Shown in pieces: positions 11,595 through 24,089 of a stretch of 64,000 bases of DNA (within the stretch, counting starts at the first letter, position 1; each line of letters begins with the position of its first letter). Below the pieces are notes generated by a model. It was not told the origin of the DNA and made no database searches. It worked only from the letters and a program-made list of their open reading frames with translations. Both the position numbers and the translations under genes were made by a program. Location: assembly GCA_964019055.1 (NCBI GenBank), contig OZ025223.1, positions 9,879,263-9,943,262 of the forward strand, written 5' to 3'. Origin of the DNA: Anthopleura xanthogrammica. Its lineage: Eukaryota; Cnidaria; Anthozoa; Actiniaria; Actiniidae.

Positions 11595-13006
11595 TTTCAA
11601 GGGATAATAAGATCAGCGCCATAAAGAACTGAATACGAAAACAAAACAACAACAACGACCGCCATCTTGATTCTTATCCTGACGCATGACACATGGTCTG
11701 TTACTTATGGCCTTGGATACTGTAGGCTCGAAACACAGGAAGACCGCGCGTGTAGTCGTCATGTAAGTGTTTGGAGCGGTCAAAAACACTGTACTTTATG
11801 ATATCAGCAAAAGCTTGCGTGAGGAAGGGGGATGGGGAGGGGGAGGGGAAGACATGATACGATATATAAAATAGTAGTGACAAGAGACCACAAGGATCCT
11901 TATTATGCACCCTTGATATTGAATGTTTACCTAGCGATATTATTAACATTACTTATTCACCCATTCAAGCTAGCATTATTTTATAATATTTCCATGGTGT
12001 TTTCCTTCCTTCATATAAATATGAGTCCTCTGAATTAGTGAATAAAGGTCACTCCATAATGGCCATAATGAGGAGTGACCAGAAAATGAAAGAGATTTAG
12101 CTGATAACAGACAGACAGCTTCATCTTCATAATATGCGTAAAGAAGCTTCATCTTCATCTGATCGTGGCTGTATAAACATGTATAAATATGACCTATAAA
12201 TATATCCTTGACTTGACTCTGAAAATGACTTCCGCTCAATTTGTCGAAACGTCAGTCACATCAGACAGTCCTTCTCAGGACTAAATCCACCCGAATGATC
12301 ATAATACATGATAATACAAATATTGTTTATTCGACAAATATTGTTACTTCGATAAATATCCATTCACCTGGGTTCAGACCTTTCTTTACAATAGCTTCAT
12401 CTCTCTTCTAGAATGCTCAAATTTTAATAGGTGATAAAGAATGAGACCACAAAGCCACGAAACCTGCTTCTAGAAACATCCACTAATGAACTCACGAGTG
12501 AAAGAAGGACCGAGGGCATCATGAAATACACAGACCGGCATATTCCAATATATTTTATTGTTCTTAGAGACAAAACTCGCTGTTACTCTATCCGTCAGTG
12601 GACAATAGATCAATGGTTACATCATTATTCGCCCACGTGCACATGTCTTCATAATACACATATTAGTTAATATTAAGAGCACTATTAGGGTAACATAAGT
12701 ATTCCATCACATTAAGACAAACTATTAGGTAACGAATAAAAAAGTTTCCACTCTGTTTTCTTTTCTTTTCCGATCCTGCGCAAATATTTGACTAGGCTTC
12801 CTGTTTCTCGAGGTGCGTTACCAGTTAAGGTGATAGCATGCGTCTTATTGTCGAAACACCTGGCTTTATAATATTCACAAACATTGCGTGATCGTAGGCG
12901 TTGATACTTGCAAGTGCGCAGGTCTGACCTTAATTCCCTACTGAAGCCAGGCACACCTTTTATAAACCGCTTGTCGAGCGCTTGTCGAAGAACTGTTCAC
13001 GCAAAT
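11595..13006. other. Divergent intergenic region
   Basis: Lies between the DCAF6 start (minus) and the first DOMON gene (plus), so it should hold both promoters. A G-rich patch is at 11822-11850. The short word CTTCATCTTCATCTGA recurs around 12118-12162. No clear TATA box or RNA gene is seen; small open frames here are not convincing. Confidence 0.45.
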
Positions 13007-16000
13007 ATGTTGGCCATTCTTGGTACTCTCGTTTTTTTCGCTGTTTTCGGACCTTCTCAAGCCGCTTTATCCGATGAATACCAGAAAAATGAACACTTAG
13101 ACGCTAAAAATGCATCCGACTACATGCTGTACTGGACGTACAACAAGGCTGATTCCACAATATCCTTTGCTGCCAAAGCCAAAACTATTGGATGGGTTGG
13201 ACTTGGGTTCACAACCAAGATCGACAATACAACAACGTATGATGTAGTCAGAGGATCATACGATGATTTTGGTAGTTCAAAAACGCAAATATACGTATGT
13301 ATTTATGCCCTTTCTTCGATACCTTTGAACATGCATATCTTTGTACACTGTAGATTCGCGCGCAGAAACGAAAACCAGGTGAATCATTTCATGGGTCATT
13401 GATATCAATTTTCGCTAAAATACCGATAGCACTCGTAATCTTTAAAACCTTTTGTGGTTAAAAAGGTTAAAAGTAAAAATGCTAGCACTGAGGCCAGAAA
13501 TGAAATTGAAAACAAAAGTCTCCAAGCAGAATTTGTTTTATTCATATCATTTAACTGAACAGCAATGCATTAAAAATGAAATAGAAGGCTCGAGATGTAA
13601 GTGAATTATTTTTATGAAGCTGGCGAATAGATATTTTAGAAAGTCGCAATATATCTGTAGACGATAGTAAGACGCGATGAATAATTTTGAAAAGTCAAAT
13701 TGAAATAGAATTTGCATTTGTATAAATGATCGATGACAGGATAAAGGAGCCGGTATAGTCAATAAAGACAGCGCTTTAACCATAGTGCTTTGTGGAGCCT
13801 GGGCACCAGAAATAAGATCATGATTTCCACTCAATCGTATCAGAAGACAGTGTTTTTCAAACGTTCTTGCTAGATATATATTTGATGTCCAATCATAGTT
13901 AATAGGGTTTTCCGATTTAGCGGCTTTTTTAAAGTTATTGCCAAATCTTAAATCTAATATCAATTAATGATAAATGATTGTAATTTCGGTGATATAAGAT
14001 CAATTAAATATAATATTCGAAGAAAAAATATGAACGTCAATAACAAATTTAATACATGAATCGTTCAGGGCTTGATCCGCGCACCTTTCGACATGTCAAG
14101 GCAGCTTCTGACCAACTAGACCAAGCGAAACAACACAATGAATGCTCCCGCTGGCAAAACCCCCGAAAGATATTTCAGTACTGTTCTTTTCGAAAATATA
14201 AAAGACAATTCTATACTTTTTTTATACTTTTTTTTTTATTTACATTCTTTTACATTTTTAAATACTTAGGTTCTAATTACAAATTAACCATTTAATTACA
14301 TTTTTCTTTTCTCATATTTTTGCTATGTATGGTATGTGGATTTAACTAGTACAGTTTTCGCTGTACTATTATCGGTGAAAAATCCAGTAGAGTACAAACA
14401 CTAAAAGTGTGCAACATAAATACCACTAAATACTGGTAAATTATGCTAATTCTATTGTTTTCTATTGTTTAATTAACACTATTTAGTAGTAAATAGTGCA
14501 AAGTGTTGCACACTTTTAGTGTTTGTACTCTATCACATTAATCAGAGTTATATAGCTAATTCCACACGCATGGGAAAATGAAACGTTTGGTGTATGGACT
14601 TACTAACGCCGTGTTAGTGTTAGTGTTAGTTTTAAAAAGTCGAGGATAATTTTCATAACCATAGTTCAAAGAATAATTGTTTACACGTGTTAAAATAACC
14701 GTAGTTGTCTAATCAGAAAAAAATTTGGAAAATTCAAAAATACCGGCATGAAGTAGAGACGGCGCTGAGTTTAGTTTTCATGTTCAGAGAGCGCTACCAT
14801 GCATCATTGTAATGCAAATAAAACCACTCGCATTCCACGAAAAGTGCAAGATACGCATAAATAATCATCGCACCGTCGGTTACTGTTCTTAACCATGCCT
14901 GATAGAAGAGTAAATCGTGGTAAACTTTCTATTATCTTGAATGGTGTTTTACTAATGGTTTTGCCGACGTTTACACACAATAAATGCTAACCAAGGTATA
15001 TGGTAACCCTTATACCTCAGTAGTTTGTACGAGTGTAAACACGGCCTAAGAAATGTCATGGCATTAACTCATGAAGCTGTTCAAATTTCTTTCTTTCTGG
15101 TTTTTGTAAATTCAGATTGACGCATCAGCAGAAGTGTCATTTCAGATGTTTTTTTCCTTCAATTTTTTTTCATCTTCATGGTACTAACGGTTTTGTCTCG
15201 TCGCTACCACCCATGCAAAGACACAAATTATAATGGGAATATGAAAATGGTGAATATGTCATGTCGATATATTATTTTGCTTTACAGTGCATATCTTATA
15301 GCCAACATTATTGTAGATTATGATGGTCAGTCAGTATAACTATATTTTGATTTTACTTCTCGTTCATTCAAACTTTCGATTGATTATTTTGAAATGCCAA
15401 CAACTATCGTTTTACATATCCAGTCTGATGTTTGAAGGAGTTTGGGAGAAACTTGCTCTTGGGCCAGTAAAATGATATGAACCTAGAATAAGATATGAAG
15501 AATTTGCTAACACCTGCCTTGTCTCCCATTTTATTCAAATTGGCTGCAAAGAATCGTATTATTAAAATTACGTTTAGAGAACGATCGGCCTTTTTCAACA
15601 TTTAAAGTCATGCAGTTTCGGTATACAATCAACGAAAAATTAAAATAATGTCCTGGAAAAAATTGGATCTAGCTGCAATATTTTTATTCCTCGCTTGCAG
15701 TAGCCGTGATGGCAATATAATTTATTCTAGTTTACACCAAAATATACTTGCACGTGCGATGTACAAGACTCTGTGATAAAAAATAGACGATAAGTTGGAT
15801 GGTTCAGGCAACTATCGACGACTCGGCAGGAATTTTATAAAACATCAATTTCAAAAGAATTTCAATCTCCTGAGAATTGGTAATTGCGACGTGCTGCAAG
15901 GGGTCTATTCCATGAATACCAAGCCGGGATTGAAGCATATCAATTAGTCATTTATGCACGTGCTGGCAACGGTATTACCAGAATGACGAAAAAGCCGCTA

Positions 16001-16639
16001 AATCGAAAAACCCTAATAGATCTATTAACTATGGTCCAATTCAGCTTATCATTCTAGCAAAAATTGATTCATCGGTTTATTCCGCCTTTGGCAATAACCG
16101 GGGACAATAATTTATCTCTGAGCCTTCCATCATTATCAGCATTTTCTAAAGTCACGAATTGGCTTTGCGATGCGGTTTAGAGACACTATGAGCAGTATGA
16201 GGATATCATTATCATTGTCAGACCTTAGTATAATATAACTACTGAACCTTGCTTAACCTTGCTATTGATTTCATGCAGGACTTCCATGCTGTTGGCAAGG
16301 AGTCTCCAGTCAAAGATACCCAGCAAAACTTGATGAACACGTCAGTGGCAGAGAATAATGGCTATACTACAATCAAGTTCAAAAGGGCACTTGATACTAA
16401 AGACTCCAACGATACAGTCATCAAGGTTAGCTTGATGCAATACTTTACACTACTAGTTGTCATCAATGTATACTGATCAATGTAAACATCAACCCCTCCC
16501 ATCGCTTCCACTAGACTTCTTTTCTTACCCAGGGCATACAGTGGTAGCCAGTTATGGTGTTTTCGTCCCTCTATATCATCATCATCCTCCTCCTCCTCCT
16601 CATCATCATCATCGTCGTCGTCGTCATGATCATGATATG

Positions 16640-16677
<38 letters not shown>

Positions 16678-17680
16678 TATCATCATTGTCATCATCATCA
16701 TTATCATCATTGTCATCATCATCATCATCAGCAGCATCATCATCATCATCATCATCATTATTATCATCATCATCATCATTATCATCATTGTCATCATTAT
16801 CATCATCATCATCATCAACATCATCATTATCATCATCATCATCATCATCAACATCATCATCAACATCATCATCATCATCAACATCAACATCATCATCAAC
16901 ATCATCATCATCATTATCATCATTGTCATCATTATCATCATCAACATCATCATTATCATCATCATCATATAATAATTTATTCACTTATATTGTGTTGGTG
17001 CCATAACAAAAAAATTATCATTGCATCCATTGTTATCGGCACCAAAATGGCCGCCATGTTTTTGTCTTTTGACTCTCTTAAGAATGCTTGCAACCTATCA
17101 ATACTTCATACAATATATCATCATCATAATTGACTGCATTTAATACACATCGCTACCAGAAATAGCGTGCGACTATCAGCTGTGTGCATGCCAAGACTCT
17201 CTGAATTATTAATAAATATTGGCGGGAAACATGGAAGAAAATTAGCCCAAAATAATCATTCGTATTTCGGAGGGTTTATAGTAATAATAATGACTTTATT
17301 TTGAGAGGATAAAACACGTAATATTGTAAGTACACTAATAAACTTGTGGTCCTCTAAATTTTAAAATTAATGCATGCATCACAAGTATTATATAATTCAA
17401 CACAGACGACAATGAATTGACACTAAATTTCTTTTGGTTTTAGCCTGGTCCAATGATTGTAGTCTGGTTGGTCGGCAGCACAGACCAACTGGGATCAGGC
17501 GTCCGAGTAATGGGCTACAAAAATGTCACATTGTTCATCCCAGAGGACCAGAAAAATGTTACAACTACAGCAGAACCAAAGACGACCGGCCACGTAAGCA
17601 AAGCTGTCACTTGTCAAGATAGTTGGCTGTTGCTAACCTTGTCTGCTCTTCTCTTCATGGTACCTGTGCTCAGACCCTAA
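13007..17680 (+). CDS. Secreted DOMON-domain protein A (probably GPI-anchored)
   Basis: Three exons: 13007-13294, 16279-16425, 17444-17680, all phase 0, 223 residues. The start MLAILGTLVFFAVFGPSQA is a clear signal peptide, followed by ALSDEYQKNEHLD. The DOMON core (about residues 35-165) shows YMLYWTYN, ISFAAKAKTIGWVGLGF, YTTIKFKRALDTKD and PGPMIVVW, the beta-sandwich pattern of DOMON domains that bind haem or sugars. The ligand here is unknown. A Thr/Lys linker, a VTCQDSW segment and a hydrophobic tail (WLLLTLSALLFMVPVLRP) suggest GPI anchoring. No catalytic monooxygenase or cytochrome b561 domain follows. First of three tandem paralogues. Introns hold a MITE and a large CAT microsatellite. 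Confidence 0.88.
14388..14532. mobile_element. MITE in DOMON gene A intron 1
   Basis: 145 bp with exact or near-exact inverted ends of about 29 bp beginning TAGAGTACAAACACTAAAAG on both sides. The AT-rich interior includes an ACTATTTAGTAG palindrome. TA at the termini suggests a mariner-type TA target, not proven. Confidence 0.7.
16560..16972. repeat. (CAT)n/(ATC)n microsatellite
   Basis: About 400 bp of CAT/ATC triplets with occasional ATT, GTC and AAC variants in intron 2 of DOMON gene A. Poly-Asp and poly-Ile frames across it are artefacts. Confidence 0.95.
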
Positions 17681-18106
17681 ACAAGCTACTCAACCTTCTT
17701 CTCATACTTCTTAGTTATAAGTTACTAGACATTTCTTGTTGGCTCTTTAGAAATATTTGTAGAACACTTTGTAACTAGTATTAAGATAAGTGCTATTGAG
17801 ATCATTATTCCTGTACTTCTTCGTTAACGGTGAATGGTCAAATACGAGTGCATCGCCTTTACATCTCGCTTATACAGCCTTGTTGCATGAGAGCTTTTTA
17901 CTTTTCACGTTCTTTAAAGACTGCTAATTGACTCTAAAAGAAAGATGGGTTCTAGAACTAAGTATAATAATCCTTTAGTCTTTTTACTGCTTCGGTAGGA
18001 AGCGCGATAAAGTAGCACGATAAGTTACACAAGATTTTGTTCCTTTTGCGACACCTTTTAAGACACACGGTACGAACTGTTTCGTGCAACCGCTTTCTAC
18101 TAACTC

Positions 18107-18920
18107 ACGGTGCAGTTCCGCTGTTTCGTGGGTTGCGCGCAGCAGCTGCCATGAACACACGGTGCAGTTCCGCTGTTTCGTGGGTTGCGCGCAGCACCTG
18201 TCATGAACACACGGTGCAGTTCCGCTGTTTCGTGGGTTGCGCGCAGCAGCTGCCATGAACACACGGTGCAGCTCCGCTGTTTCGTGGGTTGCGCGCAGCA
18301 GCTGTCATGAACACACGGTGCAGTTTCGCTGTTTCGTGGGTTGCGCGCAGCAGCTGTCATGAACACACGGTGCAGTTCCGCTGTTTCGTGGGTTGCGCGC
18401 AGCACCTGTCATGAACACACGGTGCAGTTCCGCTGTTTCGTGGGTTGCGCGCAGCAGCTGTCATGAACACACGGTGCAGTTTCGCTGTTTCGTGGGTTGC
18501 GCGCAGCAGCTGTCATGAACACACGGTGCAGCTCCGCTGTTTCGTGGGTTGCGCGCAGCAGCTGTCATGAACACACGGTGCAGTTTCGCTGTTTCGTGGG
18601 TTGCGCGCAGCAGCTGTCATGAACACACGGTGCAGTTCCGCTGTTTCGTGGGTTGCGCGCAGCACCTGTCATGAACACACGGTGCAGTTCCGCTGTTTCG
18701 TGGGTTGCGCGCAGCAGCTGTCATGAACACACGGTGCAGTTTCGCTGTTTCGTGGGTTGCGCGCAGCAGCTGTCATGAACAGACGGTGCAGTTTCGCTGT
18801 TTCGTGGGTTGCGCGCAGCAGCTGCCATGAACACACGGTGCAGTTTCGCTGTTTCGTGGGTTACGCGCAGCAGCTGTCATGAACACATGGTGCAGTTTTC
18901 CTGTTTCGTTGGTTGCGCGC
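18107..18920. repeat. 52-bp GC-rich satellite array
   Basis: About 15 copies of a 52-bp unit (starts TGAACACACGGTGCAGTTCC, ends GCAGCAGCTGTCA). Units vary at a few fixed sites (AGCAGCTG/AGCACCTG, GTTCC/GTTTC/GCTCC), which suggests higher-order copying. It is much richer in GC and CpG than its surroundings (GTTGCGCGCAGC). Because 52 is not a multiple of 3, open frames through it are accidental. Confidence 0.93.
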
Positions 18921-19544
18921 ATTTTGGGTTAGGAAAAAGTGAATTTTCTATTACGAAAATATTAATGTGAATAGTTGATAAAAATAGCTAATAAAGAGTG
19001 AGCAAGAAGATGATTGAATAAATCACGGCTGAAAGATTAGAATACTAATATTAGTTAGTTAATTCTCGGCTTGGTAAAGGTAATTTAGCCCTATACTGCA
19101 ATGATGAAGTTTATCCTAGAGTAATATTATATTGTAGTAAAGAGTAATAATATTCTAGCAATATTATTATGATCTGTTATAGTGGTTTGCGACCTAGTGC
19201 AAGATCAATTCTAATGTTGTAAAATCATTAATTGATAATATTAATTGATCATTAATAACCGTCAATTAGTATATTCATCTTGAGCAGTTATATACGCCAT
19301 GATTGCATGCGGTTCGCCATGACTCGTCTACCTCTATTTATATTGCAATATATGTAGTTGTTATAGTTACAGTACAACATGTAGTTACCATGGTTACGGT
19401 AGAAACATGTGGTTACCATGTTACGATAAAATATGCAGTTAGAGTTGTTTTTTAAACTCACCTTTTTCCGGAAATTGCTTCGCACCTTATTTTGATCCAT
19501 CAATGCATTATATAAAAATTGAAAAACTATTCAATAGTTGTCGA

Positions 19545-19640
19545 AAAAGGGCCACCCATCCAAGTACTGACCAAGCCCAAACGTGCTTGACCGAGTCTCT
19601 TCAAAGCCCAAGTTTTTTCCCACTAGGCCACGGCTTCAAA
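19545..19640 (-). mobile_element. 5S-rRNA/tRNA-like SINE fragment
   Basis: On the minus strand, GGGCTTGGTCAGTACTTGGA and the following TGGGTGGCC match the internal control region of 5S rRNA (human GGGCCTGGTTAGTACTTGGA). Just upstream, GTGGCCTAGTGG resembles a tRNA-Ser-type A box. The rest of a 5S gene is missing, so this is read as a SINE head rather than a 5S gene. Confidence 0.5.
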
Positions 19641-20519
19641 ACAATTGCATAACAATAGCTCTTAAAACAATGCACCAGAAAGACTAGGTTATTTTCCACT
19701 TGAAATAAACGTGCGCTGCAAATAGTGCAAGGGATTAGCGGTAGGTATGGTCTGGGGGCCGGCTGGTCTCTCCCCTGATGCCTCGGCTAGAACATGTTTC
19801 TGCGTAATCCGTACTATAAGGGCAGAAGGATTTAATTGCCGTCAGGTCCGAAGTCCATACGACGCCTCAGCTCTGCGGATGTCTCGGGGGTATGAATTTT
19901 TGAAAGTGAACTGCGATTCCTGGTGCGAAATATTTTCTGCCTGAAAAGTTTACAGATAAAAATGCTATATGTACTGCAATAACTTTCTACGAATTTAGTC
20001 AAGTTTTTCGTTATTGGTGTGATGCTTGTTTATAATAATGCAGTTCCTACAAAATTAAAAATGGCGTTAAAAAGGTCCCCGTGCGACATGAAAATATCTG
20101 GTAAAGTTGAACAAGTTTAATAAACCACTAGGTACGTACCTGTATAAAAGTTTCCTTCTTTCAAATTCATTCACTGTAGTAGCAGGTAGATTAAAATATT
20201 TTGTTTCCCTCGACAGGAACTCTTTTCTGATCTTCTCTTTAAGACCAACTTTCTTAACACGCAACAAGAGCCCTTGGTTGGAAAGACCAACATGATAAGT
20301 AAGAATAATAATTTAATGTTTGAAAACGCGAGAATTCCGTAGCGTTATCATCAAATGCGCCAACTACTTGATTAATATCTAGAATCCAATACATGTGAGG
20401 TACACTACGATTATTGCTAGAAGCCCCTCCAATGCATCTAGTCTACATATTCTAGTTTCTATGCAATGTTCCTATCCATCTGCTTTACTTTCTTTTTTCT
20501 TTTTTTTTTTTTTTCTTTT

Positions 20520-20850
20520 TTTTCTTTCTATGCGATCATCTCGTGTACATTATTATTTCTATAAGTTCATCCAATCCATCTCGTGTACATTATTATATTT
20601 CTATAAGTTCATCCAATCCATCTCGTGTATATTCTTATTCCTATGCGTTCATCCAATCCATCTCGTGTACATTATTATATTATTTTCTATAAGTTCATCC
20701 AATCCATCTCGTGTATATTCTTATTCCTATGCGTTCATCCAATCCATCTCGTGTACATTATTATATTATTTTCTATAAGTTCATCCAATCCATCTCGTGT
20801 ATATTCTTATTCATATGCGTTCATTCGATCCATCTCGTGTCCACTCGCTT
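20520..20850. repeat. Tandem repeat with TTCATCCAATCCATCTCGTG core
   Basis: Half-units of about 41-46 bp alternate between TCTATAAG and CCTATGCG starts, so the larger period is roughly 85-90 bp. The core TTCATCCAATCCATCTCGTG recurs about seven times. A T/C-rich run precedes it at 20491-20528. Confidence 0.85.
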
Positions 20851-21103
20851 TCAGAATATGGTCGGATACTCCAGATTATAATTGGATACTCCATAATGTT
20901 ATTGGATAAGATTGTCCAGTAGAATTGAAAAATTAAACGATAGTTACCTGAAGTGCAAGTTTGATTGTAATTCTACCGATATGACACGTAACTGAGAGAT
21001 TACATGTGAGAATTCGTCACGCCACCACCGGTCACCATTTGAAGACATAGTTGGAGTGACAAAAAAATATATATGCCACAAATGAACACACTAGGATAGT
21101 CAT

Positions 21104-21235
21104 ATAAGATATATAGAGGATATTACATGGTCGCGCGGAGATACGAATTTTATCTTCGAGTGTTGATATTATCTCTCACGAGTGAGCGCAGCGAATATAA
21201 ACCATAAAATAATTGGCTGGGTTTTTTCTATAAAA
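21104..21235. repeat. Dispersed repeat with GATATTACATG start (copy 1)
   Basis: GATATTACATGGTCGCGCGG, a conserved ACGAATTTTATCTTCGAGTG block and CACGAGTGAGCGCAGCGAAT. A diverged copy lies at 30640-30740 in a TMEM117 intron. No coding capacity. Confidence 0.6.
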
Positions 21236-21597
21236 CCTTCCTAGTTTTTCGAGATGTTTGGCTCGAAAAATGTATGCAAACGACCCTCTTGTATGATTCA
21301 AACAAACTGTCCAACTTTTTTTCAGGGTTAACGTTACTATGGTAACTGGTCAATCTCAATCTATATGACGGTACATCGACAATCAACCGGCTTGCAGTTT
21401 GAGTAGCCAATGGAAAGACAATAACACACGTGACAGCAGGGTTTACATGTATACTATGTATAGATAATAAGATCAACACAAGGGTTCGACTCCCTATTCA
21501 TGATAGCTATCGAGAGCAGAATATTGTGTTAGAAGTGACCTCTGATCCCGTTACAAACACACTTTAAACAACATAGTAGTGTTTGCTCCAAGCCAAC

Positions 21598-23826
21598 ATG
21601 TTTAAAGTCTTTTGTGTTCTACTCGCTTTAGCCGGGTTTTCAAGAGCAGATTTGAGTGATGAGTACAAGTACAGTATCCGACTGGACAATAAAAGTGAAC
21701 CAGACGCAACCTTTACCATGTACTGGAACTACAATAATGCTACAAATAACCAGTCTACCATATCGTTTGCTGTTCACGTGAAGACCCTAGGATGGGTTGG
21801 ATTTGGATTTTCAAATAAGATCGATGAAATGAGAGGCTATGATGTGGTTATGGGATACATAGACAAGGTTACAAACGATACAAGTGTTAAGGTACGTCTA
21901 TGTTTTTCCCAGTTTTCATGTTAGTCGATCTTTTCTTCAACAAAAAAATTGTAAAAACAAGGCGTGGCTGTATGGATGTTAAACATGAATAATACGTCTG
22001 TGCATTCATTAACAAAACCTATCGAAGAAAACACAACACAAATCAACGGAAACAGCAGATATCTATAAAACTGACCAAACACCAAAGCCATCGAGTATCA
22101 TAAGAGTAGATTTCGTTTTTATTTGTCAACTATGCCAGAGATAACCGTATTGATTTGACCCCTTAAATCAAAGAAATTATGTCTTCCCGATAACAAAAAT
22201 GCGTTTCAAACTTTGATTTTCTACAATGATTGTCCACAAAACATGTTCTTGGGTGATTTTTCTTGGCCAAACGTTTACGACATGCCTTCATAAGTAATTG
22301 TTTCTACTACTTTTCAACAAATAACTGCTGATGTTTTCTCATCTTTAGACAGATGTTAATCTTAAAAGCATCCTTTTTTAATTTCAGCTCCCCACGAACG
22401 TTATAGACATGACCATGCATGTTTTCATCATTTCCGTGCATATCACTTTACTCTTTGCAAACCTTTTCACCAAAGACAAGTATTCTTTTATTTATCTACC
22501 ACTTGGAGACTTTTTTTCGATTCTTCAGTTCACTAAATCTGAAGAATTTTGTGGTCAAAGGATTCATGTTTGTTGCAAACGATATGCTTAAACTTTCTAT
22601 ATTGTTTGTGTGCGTGTGTGCTTTTCTTCAACGAAGTAAACAATATTCACTGAGAGGATATGATTTCTATAGATATTCACACTGGAAAGAAATGTCCATC
22701 TTTGATATTATCTATAGAGCAGAAAGGTGACTCATGGGCACCATGTGTATTATATTTATTCATTTATTTGTTTTTTCGTGTACTTTAATATCAGGACTGC
22801 AACACCATTGGTCACGTGGCTCCCCTCAATGATATCCAGCAGGACTTAATAAACACGTCAGTAATCCAGGAAGATATGTACACTACAGTCAGGTTCACAA
22901 GACTGCTCGATACTAAAGATGACAAGGATATCCCTATAAAGGTTCGTGTAGTTCTTTGGATCAAGGACTAACGTAGTAGGGAGGGGGCTAAGATTGAGTG
23001 AATATAAGCAAGAAGTGTGGAGGCCCCCCGGACCCCCAGTCCTCCGCCCCGATATTGGTTCCTGTGAATAGGGCTGTGTGGCTATTCTAAAAATAGCCCG
23101 CTTAATAGATGCATGACTCAGACAAGTGTAATATTATACTGGAAAAAAAAACGGAGAAACACATTTTATCTATTTATCTTTTATTACAAAGCATTGCTTT
23201 TCAAAAAAAAGTTGCCATTAAAAACCAAACGGCAGAAATCGAACTCAAGGAGATGAGAAATTCGGTTTGTTTGTCTGACTTTGACGTCACTGCCACGCAG
23301 CTAGCCCTATTACTGTCTCAGCGCGCGTCACGCTTATAAAACGAAGTCTTTACAAGAAGTTGATAATGAGCTAGATTTTGAGCTAGCCTGCGTCTATCCT
23401 AGTTTGACATCAACAAAAGGAATCCAAAAATAGCTTTCCACAATTTTTCTTAGTACAGCTGGTAAACAATAAATCCACAAAAGTTTTCTTATTTCCTAGT
23501 CACTATATACTAGTATACTTACTTAAGCTCAACATCCAAATAGGTTTTGCACAGTTGACTAGTATTTATTGTGCTGCAAATAAGTAATGTGTGCGATTGA
23601 ATGGTTTCAGCCTGGCCCGATGATAGTCGTGTGGTCGTACAGCAATACAGTTGACACCAGACTACAACATGTAGAGAAAGGACACAGGATAGTTACCTTG
23701 ATCCCGAACACGACCCCGATACAAGCAGCGCCAAGGAGTGTAAGTGTCACTTGTCAGGCCAGTCAGTGGTTGTTGTCAGTCGTATCTTCTGCTGTTCACT
23801 TCTCGTGTTATTGGATCAGTCTGTAA
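21598..23826 (+). CDS. Secreted DOMON-domain protein B (probably GPI-anchored)
   Basis: Three exons: 21598-21891, 22795-22941, 23611-23826, all phase 0, 218 residues. The ATG at 21598 gives the signal peptide MFKVFCVLLALAGFSRA before DLSDEYKYSIRLD, aligned with paralogues A and C. DOMON-core motifs are FTMYWNYN, ISFAVHVKTLGWVGFGF, YTTVRFTRLLDTKD and PGPMIVVWSY. Five potential N-glycosylation sites are visible in exon 1 (NKS, NAT, NQS, NDT and NNA-adjacent sites; not all will be used). The C-terminus has SVTCQASQW and a hydrophobic tail, consistent with GPI anchoring. Ligand unknown. Confidence 0.88.
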
Positions 23827-24089
23827 AGTAATACAACTACATGTGTTGGTTCAAGGCTTACCAACAATAATGTTGAACTATGAAAGTAAAAGTTGAGTGT
23901 TTTTCCAAGTGAATAATCGGCTGATCATTGACTCAGTCATCATTTGTAATAGAAAAAGAATATAACAAAAGTTTAATGTGATTTGTGATTTCTATTTGTG
24001 AGATATAACTTAAGTGTGTCGCTGAAACTGAGAGCTAGCGGATCTATAGTTTTGTAAGGCTACAGAAAAGACTTGTCAAGCTAACTACA

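Larger units (their letters stand above)
18921..21597. other. Intergenic, no recognised gene
   Basis: Between DOMON genes A and B. It holds a 5S/tRNA-like SINE piece near 19.6 kb, a tandem repeat at 20.5-20.85 kb and a dispersed repeat at 21.1 kb. The open frame at 19747-19944 has no recognisable domain. Confidence 0.5.

Noticed and set aside
16571..16984. Poly-Asp, poly-Met and poly-Ile open frames
   Set aside because: Produced by the CAT microsatellite in an intron.
18107..18920. CRISPR-like array of regular repeats
   Set aside because: The repeats are contiguous with no spacers, in a eukaryotic genome; it is a satellite. The same holds for the 56-bp and 35-bp arrays.
19545..19640. 5S rRNA gene
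   Set aside because: Only the internal control region matches; the 5' and 3' parts that form the 5S stem are missing.
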